DNA of 64,000 nucleotides from CAVVZJ01 sp963752755 (GTDB lineage Bacteria; Planctomycetota; Planctomycetia; Isosphaerales; Isosphaeraceae). Below the pieces are notes generated by a model. It had not been told where the DNA came from and did no database searches. It was given only the letters and a program-made list of their open reading frames with translations. Within the stretch, counting starts at the first letter, position 1. Each line of letters opens with the position of its first letter. Positions 58,829 to 64,000 of this stretch are shown one piece after another. Where the stretch lies: positions 558,001 to 622,000 of the forward strand of contig CAVVZJ010000004.1 of assembly GCA_963752755.1 (NCBI GenBank), given 5' to 3'. Made by a program: the position numbers and the translations under genes.

Positions 58829-60241
58829 TCAGACGTCATAGTAGAGCGTGAACTCATAGGGATGGGGCCGCTGTCGGAGCGCCTCGACTTCGTGACTCTG
58901 CTTGTACCAGACCCACGTGTCGAGCACGTCTTCCGTGAAGACGTCGCCTCGGAGCAGGAATTCCCGGTCGGCGCGAAGGGCCTCGAGCGAGGCTTCGAGG
59001 CTGCGAGGCGTGCTGGGGACGTTGGCCAGCTCCTCCGGCTGGAGGTCGTAGATGTCTTTATCGAGCGGATCGCCGGGGCTGGCCTTGGTCTGGATGCCGT
59101 CGAGGGCGGCCATCAGCATGGCGGAAAACAGCAGGTAGGGATTGGCCGCGGCGTCCGGGCCGCGGAACTCGATGCGGCGGCTCCGGGGGCCGGGGCTATA
59201 CACGGGAATCCGCACGATCGCGGTCCGGTTCCGACGGCTATACGCGAGCTTCGTCGGAGCCTCGAAGCCAGGGATGAGACGCTTGTAGCTGTTGGTCGTC
59301 GGGTTGGCGAAGGCACATAGCGCGGGGGCGTGCTTGAGGAGGCCGCCGATGGCGTAGAGGCCGAAGTCGCTGAGATCGGCGTAGCGGTTGCCGGCCAGCA
59401 CGGGGGAGCCCTCTTTCCAGAGGCCGAAGTGGGTGTGCATCCCCGAGCCGTTGTCGCCGTGCAAGGGTTTGGGCATGAAGGTCGCCGTCTTCCGATGCCG
59501 ACGGGCGACGTTGCGAATGATCGCCTTCGCCAGCATCAACCGGTCGGCCGCCTCGACGAGCGGGCTCTCGACCAGGTCGATCTCCGATTGCCCCCCGGTG
59601 GCGACCTCGTGATAATGCGCGGCCGTCGGAAGGCCGCATTCGTGCATCATCAACGCCATCTCGGTCCGGAGGTCGGCCAGGCTGTCGGTCGGCGGCACCG
59701 GGAAATACCCCAGGCCCGAGCCGGCCTTGTAACCCAGGTTCGGACCCTCCGCGCGGCCGCGGTTCCAGTCGCCCTCGACGGAATCGACGTGGTAGAACGC
59801 TTCGTGCCCGTTCTGGTCGAAGCGGACATCGTCGAAGATGAAGAACTCCAGCTCGGGCGCGATCCGGCAATCGTCAGCCAGGCCCGTCGATCGCATGTAA
59901 CTGACGGCCTTGCGAGCGATATTGCGGGGGTCTCGGGTGTAGTCCTGGCGGGTGATCGGGTCGTGGATGTTGCAGATCATCGCCAGCGTCGGCCGCTCGG
60001 CGAACGGGTCGATCAGGGCCGTCTCCGGCTGCGGGACGACCAGCAGGTCCGCCTCGTTGATCGCTCGCCAGCCGACGACGCTCGAACCGTCGAAGCCGAC
60101 CCCGTCCTCGAACGTCTCCTCCGTCAAGGCGTCGGCGGGGATGGCGAAGTGCTGCCAGACGCCCGGGAAGTCCATGAAGCGCAGGTCCACCGTCGTGACC
60201 TCGCGCTGACGGATGAGTGCCAAGACCTCTCGCGGTGTCAC
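58829..60241 (-). CDS. glnA: Glutamine synthetase, type I
   Basis: This 470-residue enzyme makes glutamine from glutamate, ammonia and ATP. Landmarks are FDGSSVVGWRAINEADLLVVP, IAPELEFFIFDD, KPLHGDNGSGMHTHFGLWK, NPTTNSYKRLIPGFEAPTKLAYSRRNRTAIVRIP and RRIEFRGPDAAANPYLLFSAML. Length and motifs fit the bacterial dodecameric class. The usual adenylylation tyrosine region (NLY-like) reads DIYDLQPEELANVPSTPRSLEASLEAL, so the tyrosine is not obvious. Convergent with lspA and divergent from the phosphomannose isomerase. Confidence 0.94.
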   Translation of the reverse strand: MTPREVLALIRQREVTTVDLRFMDFPGVWQHFAIPADALTEETFEDGVGFDGSSVVGWRAINEADLLVVPQPETALIDPFAERPTLAMICNIHDPITRQDYTRDPRNIARKAVSYMRSTGLADDCRIAPELEFFIFDDVRFDQNGHEAFYHVDSVEGDWNRGRAEGPNLGYKAGSGLGYFPVPPTDSLADLRTEMALMMHECGLPTAAHYHEVATGGQSEIDLVESPLVEAADRLMLAKAIIRNVARRHRKTATFMPKPLHGDNGSGMHTHFGLWKEGSPVLAGNRYADLSDFGLYAIGGLLKHAPALCAFANPTTNSYKRLIPGFEAPTKLAYSRRNRTAIVRIPVYSPGPRSRRIEFRGPDAAANPYLLFSAMLMAALDGIQTKASPGDPLDKDIYDLQPEELANVPSTPRSLEASLEALRADREFLLRGDVFTEDVLDTWVWYKQSHEVEALRQRPHPYEFTLYYDV

Positions 60242-60633
60242 CTCGAAGCGTTCCTTTCCTGAACCCGCCGCGCGTCTCGGGGTTCCCTGGCCGATGGCTC
60301 CTCGCGAACGGTTCCGCCCAAACTAACCGAGTTGTTCCCTCGCGACCAGACCGGCCCTCGTCTGCTTCCCGGAGCGTGGACCAGGACGAGGTTCGGAGGA
60401 TCGACCGCCATAGGCAAAATTGATCAATCCGTGGATGATGCTTCTCGGCGACTCGGATGGACAGTCCCGGGATGGCAAGGTACAAATCGAGGAGACCCAC
60501 GACGTGGTGGACCCTCGGATGGAGCGACCCCCATTGAGCCGCCCCGGGCATCCACGCGACCCGGTCCGGGTCCCGGAGGAACGACAGGATGTCTCCCCAT
60601 GCCCCTCTCTCGACGCGACTGCCTTCACGCACC
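60242..60633. other. Divergent intergenic region between glnA and the phosphomannose isomerase gene
   Basis: These 392 bases must hold the promoters of both genes. I found no recognisable NtrC or sigma-54 site for glnA and no RNA gene. The open frames that cross it have no family resemblance. Confidence 0.35.
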
Positions 60634-61632
60634 ATGCGAACCTCAGCCACCGCGGCCACCAAGTTGTCCCCCCTCCGCTTCGAGCCGATTTTGAAGCGCC
60701 TGATCTGGGGTGGGAGGCGTCTGGAGACTGTCCTGGGCAAGATCCTGGGGCCAGGTCAGGACTACGCCGAGAGCTGGGAGATCGCCGACCACCGCGATGA
60801 CGTGAGCCAGGTTGCCAGCGGCCCGCTGGCCGGCCAGGGGCTCCGGTCATTGATCCGGGAGCACGGTGAGGGGCTGTTCGGACCCGCAGTCGGCCTTCGC
60901 GAGCAATTCCCCTTGCTGGTGAAGTTCCTCGACGCCCACCGCGACCTGTCCGTCCAGGTCCATCCCGACGATGATCGCGGCCGTCGCCTGGCCGACGACA
61001 ACGGCAAGACCGAGGCCTGGGTCGTCGTCCACGCCGAGCCCGGCAGCCTGATCTATGCCGGACTCCGCGACGGGGTGACCCGCGAACGGTTCGCCGACGC
61101 CTTGGAGGCCAACGCCGTCGAGCCGCTCCTGCATCGCTTCCCGGCCCGGCCGGGCGATTGCATCTTCATCCCGGCCGGAACCGTCCACGCCATCGGCGCC
61201 GGTGTGGTGATGGCCGAGGTCCAGCAGATGTCCGACGCGACCTTCCGCGTCTATGACTGGGGCCGCCTCGGAGACGACGGACAGCCCCGGCCCCTCCACA
61301 TCGCACAGGCCCTCGAATCGACCAACTTCGACGCCGGGCCCGTCGCGCCGGTGCGTCCCGAGGTCGAGACGGTCCCCGGCGGCGAGCGGGAACGCCTCGT
61401 CGCCTGCCCCTATTTCGACCTCGAACGGCTCCGCCTTCGCAAGCCCGAGCGGGTCGGATCGCACGATCGGTTCACGATCCTCCTGGGCCTCGCCGGCGCC
61501 TCCGAGATCCGTCACGACGGCCTGGCGCACACGCTCCGCACCGGCGAGACTCTCCTCCTGCCCGCCGGGCTCGGCCCTTGCGAGGTCGTCCCCCAGGGCA
61601 ACGCCACGATCCTGACCTGCATCATCCCCTGA
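60634..61632 (+). CDS. manA: Mannose-6-phosphate isomerase, class I
   Basis: This 332-residue cupin enzyme interconverts mannose-6-phosphate and fructose-6-phosphate and supplies GDP-mannose precursors for the polysaccharide genes. Zinc and active-site motifs are SVQVHPDDDRG, GKTEAWVVVHAEPG and FIPAGTVHAIGAGVVMAEVQQMSDATFRVYDWGR. The frame opens at 60589; the ATG at 60634 fits the family N-terminus (LRFEPILKRLIWGGRRL) better. Confidence 0.9.
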   Translation: MRTSATAATKLSPLRFEPILKRLIWGGRRLETVLGKILGPGQDYAESWEIADHRDDVSQVASGPLAGQGLRSLIREHGEGLFGPAVGLREQFPLLVKFLDAHRDLSVQVHPDDDRGRRLADDNGKTEAWVVVHAEPGSLIYAGLRDGVTRERFADALEANAVEPLLHRFPARPGDCIFIPAGTVHAIGAGVVMAEVQQMSDATFRVYDWGRLGDDGQPRPLHIAQALESTNFDAGPVAPVRPEVETVPGGERERLVACPYFDLERLRLRKPERVGSHDRFTILLGLAGASEIRHDGLAHTLRTGETLLLPAGLGPCEVVPQGNATILTCIIP

Positions 61633-61841
61633 CCCGGCACGGACGACCGACGCCGTCAAGAACGCCGTTCCTGTCCATCGGAGGCGGAGCGCCGGGCGAG
61701 CTGATCCGACTCGCGGCGAGGCATTTTTCTTGCGTCGCCGCCATGCCTTCGAGCATCATTCGAACGGTCCGCGACCGGGCCAGGCTCCCGGATCGCGTCT
61801 CCGTCTGGATTCCCCGCCGACCCGGAAGGAGCCAAGCCGCC

Positions 61842-63023
61842 ATGACCGCCGATCCGGTCGGCCCCGATCCCTTCGATGACCGGCTCGTCCGCTGGTTGCC
61901 CTGGGTCCGCCTCTTCCGGGGTGTCAGCCTCTCCTTCGACGGTCGCAAGCTCGTCCTCGCCGCTCTCGGCTTGATGTTGCTGAACCTGGGCGGCTGGGGG
62001 CTCGACGCGATCTTCGAACTTTCCGACGCCTCGCCACCGCGGCCGATTCCCCGGCTGGTCTCGGAGCAGCCCGACGTCTCGACCTGGTCGGGCCTGCTCG
62101 CGACCTCGGCGCGTCTGGTGTCCGAGCCGATGCTCGCCACCGCCCAGCCGTTCGCCCGGCTCCTCGACCCGACGGCTCGCCCGGCGGAGTTGCTCCGCGC
62201 CGCGCTGGGAGCCTTCGGGACCGTGTTGGTCTGGGGACTTCTCGGCGGGGCGATCACCCGGATTGCTCTGATGGACCTCGCCGGAACGTCGTGGATTGGC
62301 GTGGGCCAGGCCCTGACATTCGCGGGCCGGCGGGCCGTCTCCCTGGTCGGTGCCCCGCTCTGCCCGCTGATCGCAATCGGGTTTTTCGCCGCTCTCTGTG
62401 CCCTGCTCGGTCTCCTCTACTGGATTCCCGGCCCGGTCGGTGCCACGATCGCCGGCCTGCTCGCCTTCCTGCCGCTGCTGGCCGGACTGGTGATGGCCTT
62501 GATCACGATCGGCCTGGCGGTCGGCTGGCCGCTCATGATCGCGACCATCGCCGCCGAGGACGAGGATGCCTTCGACGCCCTGAGCCGCTCGTACAGCTAC
62601 GTCTTCCTCCGACCCTGGCGTCTCGCCGGTTATGGACTTCTGGCCTGGGGACTGGGCGTCGTCGGCTTCCTGTTCGTCCGGATCGTGGCGGGCCTCGTCG
62701 TCCAGCTCGCCCTCTGGGGCCTGGTCCTCGGCGGACCCGACGAGCCGCTTCTCCGCTTCTTCCACACCGGGGCCGATGCCGGCACCCCCGGTGCGATTCA
62801 TGCGTTCTGGATCGGCGTCGTCGAACTGCTCGCCTTCGGCTGGATCTACGCCTACTTCTGGTCGGCTGCCTCCATCATCTACCTCCTCCTCCGCGCCGAC
62901 ATCGACGGCGCTCCGTTCGAGCAGATTCGCGATTCTCGAAGCGAACCCGCGCCAATCCTCTCCGATCCCCTCGCCGCCGACGTCGGCGCCGAGAAGCCCC
63001 CCGCCCGGCAAGCCGATTCGTAG
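61842..63023 (+). CDS. Polytopic membrane protein of unknown function
   Basis: This 393-residue protein has about six transmembrane segments (starting VLAALGLMLLNLGGWGLDAIF). Its C-terminal half (LMIATIAAEDEDAFDALSRSYSYVFLRPWRLAGYGLLAW) is reminiscent of planctomycete membrane proteins related to glycerophosphoryl-diester or YciC-like multi-pass families. I do not recognise a catalytic motif. The ATG at 61842 has GGAAGGAG ten bases upstream; the longer upstream frame has no coding look. Confidence 0.75.
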   Translation: MTADPVGPDPFDDRLVRWLPWVRLFRGVSLSFDGRKLVLAALGLMLLNLGGWGLDAIFELSDASPPRPIPRLVSEQPDVSTWSGLLATSARLVSEPMLATAQPFARLLDPTARPAELLRAALGAFGTVLVWGLLGGAITRIALMDLAGTSWIGVGQALTFAGRRAVSLVGAPLCPLIAIGFFAALCALLGLLYWIPGPVGATIAGLLAFLPLLAGLVMALITIGLAVGWPLMIATIAAEDEDAFDALSRSYSYVFLRPWRLAGYGLLAWGLGVVGFLFVRIVAGLVVQLALWGLVLGGPDEPLLRFFHTGADAGTPGAIHAFWIGVVELLAFGWIYAYFWSAASIIYLLLRADIDGAPFEQIRDSRSEPAPILSDPLAADVGAEKPPARQADS

Positions 63024-63114
63024 CGACCGTGTCCCCCCACCGCCGCGACGGAACCGGAAAAGTCGCCGGTCGCGCCTGGAGAGCCGGGCCCGCCTTCGTC
63101 GGGTCGATTCGCAA

Positions 63115-64000
63115 TCAGACGTCGACCCAGGGTCCGTGGACGAACGACCCCTCGAACGCGGTGGCGACGACCGGCAGGTCGGATTCGAGCAGGAGGGCAT
63201 GAGGGTCGTCCGCCTCGCGGTCGGGCAGGGCGACGACGGCCAGGTCGGCCGACTTGCCAGCCTTGAGGCTACCGGTGACGGTCTCGGCGCGGAGGGCCCA
63301 GGCTCCGAAGAGCGTGGCCATCGTCAGGAGTAGCCGGCCGCCGAGCGAGGGATCGGCGCGGTGCAAGGCCCGGATCTCGTCGAGCACGCTCAGACTCGGC
63401 GCCGAGGCCAGGCTGTCGGTGCCGAGACAGACGATCACCCCCCGTTCGAGCATGGCGCGGAACGGATGCGATCGGTCATGCCCAAAGCGGGCCGCCGTCC
63501 GCGGACAATAGGCGACGGCCACGCGCTGGCCCTGCGGGGCAGCGTCGGGCAGGAATTGCCAGAAGTCATACTCGGTCAGGTAGTTACCATGGGCGACCAG
63601 CCAGTCGGAGTGGCGCAGGTCGCCGCGACGGATGTAGTCGGCCGGGCGCGGACCGAGCGGCTCCCAGTCGTCGTCCCAGGCGCCGAGATCTTCGAGGAAA
63701 GTGCGGAGACGACCCTCTCCGGTCGCGAGCAGCTCCAGCTCCTCGGGCATCTCGGCCAGGTGCGTGCAGAGCGGGGCCTTGCTCACGCCGGCCCGGGTGT
63801 AGAGCCAGCCGGCCGTGCTGTAGGGGGCGTGCGGGCTGAGCCCCGGCCGGGCGCAGCCGACGACCATGTCGTTCGCCTTGATCGAGGCCATCCAGGCGAA
63901 GGCCGTCTGGCTCGTCTCCATCGCCCGCTCACGACGTAGCCCGATCATCTCGGCGAAGACGACCGCACGGACCGGAGCCCCGCCACGGCCTCCCAGCTCA
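63115..64000 (-). CDS. Amidohydrolase-family protein, partial (5' end beyond the window)
   Basis: The C-terminal 295 residues of a metal-dependent hydrolase of the chlorohydrolase/cytosine-deaminase superfamily are present, and the frame is open at the right edge. Motifs are GLSPHAPYSTAG (metal/substrate His), LVAHGNYL (His), VAYCPRTAARFGHD and VIVCLGTDSLASAPSLSVLDEIR (metal Asp), then the C-terminal beta-sandwich ending KAGKSADLAVVALPD. Likely substrates are aminopyrimidines, S-adenosylhomocysteine-type compounds or similar; the sequence does not decide. Confidence 0.85.
   Translation of the reverse strand, partial: ELGGRGGAPVRAVVFAEMIGLRRERAMETSQTAFAWMASIKANDMVVGCARPGLSPHAPYSTAGWLYTRAGVSKAPLCTHLAEMPEELELLATGEGRLRTFLEDLGAWDDDWEPLGPRPADYIRRGDLRHSDWLVAHGNYLTEYDFWQFLPDAAPQGQRVAVAYCPRTAARFGHDRSHPFRAMLERGVIVCLGTDSLASAPSLSVLDEIRALHRADPSLGGRLLLTMATLFGAWALRAETVTGSLKAGKSADLAVVALPDREADDPHALLLESDLPVVATAFEGSFVHGPWVDV

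Noticed and set aside
61656..63200. A 514-codon minus-strand frame opposite the membrane protein
   Set aside because: Composition is Glu/Gly/Arg/Gln-rich, as expected for the antisense of a hydrophobic gene; the plus-strand protein has clear membrane segments and a good start.

Overview
The window looks like chromosomal DNA of a planctomycete, most likely of the Isosphaeraceae type. The evidence is high GC content, a secreted protein carrying the planctomycete MEPLEDRRLL N-terminal motif, a giant PVC-type dehydrogenase with HEAT repeats and a CxxCH haem site, and a complete PEP-CTERM/exosortase gene set. I found no rRNA, tRNA or CRISPR.

Layout. Positions 1-5.6 kb (minus strand) hold a TPR-repeat protein running off the left edge, one PEP-CTERM protein and an exosortase-type polysaccharide deacetylase. 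An AT-rich gap follows, then a plus-strand G8/PKD/beta-helix surface protein (6.5-10.6 kb) with two nearly identical tandem domains. From 10.6 to 48.6 kb every gene except the insertion sequences is on the minus strand, mostly with 1-8 base stop/start overlaps. This is one large exopolysaccharide and exosortase locus. Read in transcription order from 48.6 kb it has: exosortase, EpsI-like protein, tyrosine autokinase, initiating sugar transferase, glycosyltransferase, VanZ-like protein, ABC exporter permease, O-antigen-ligase-like protein, ABC exporter ATPase, an oxidoreductase-epimerase fusion, and a run of glycosyltransferases, FkbM methyltransferases and an acyltransferase. Then come an amidotransferase, a block of three insertion sequences (21.7-24.95 kb), a FAD oxidoreductase, a GT-C enzyme, a second asparagine-synthase-like protein lacking the glutaminase cysteine, three glycosyltransferases, a FemAB-like protein and a thioredoxin-like protein. 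Together these would build, decorate and export a polysaccharide, while the exosortase processes PEP-CTERM proteins at the envelope. From 49.4 kb the genes are housekeeping or general: PVC dehydrogenase, xylose isomerase, site-2 protease, PfpI-like protein, a sugar-nucleotide-type epimerase, DksA-like zinc finger protein, signal peptidase II, glutamine synthetase, phosphomannose isomerase, a membrane protein and an amidohydrolase cut by the right edge.

Most striking observation: the gene at 10643-11893 is interrupted only by an in-frame TGA that sits in a UxxC-like context (TGA-Asn-Gly-Cys) at the expected active site of a thioredoxin-like domain. It is followed by a hairpin with bacterial SECIS geometry. 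It is a good candidate for a new membrane-anchored selenoprotein at the end of an exosortase locus.

Caution: at least nine otherwise well-conserved genes carry a single one-base insertion or deletion (the TPR gene has two). That pattern looks like residual assembly error more than biology, so such genes are given here as one CDS spanning both frames.
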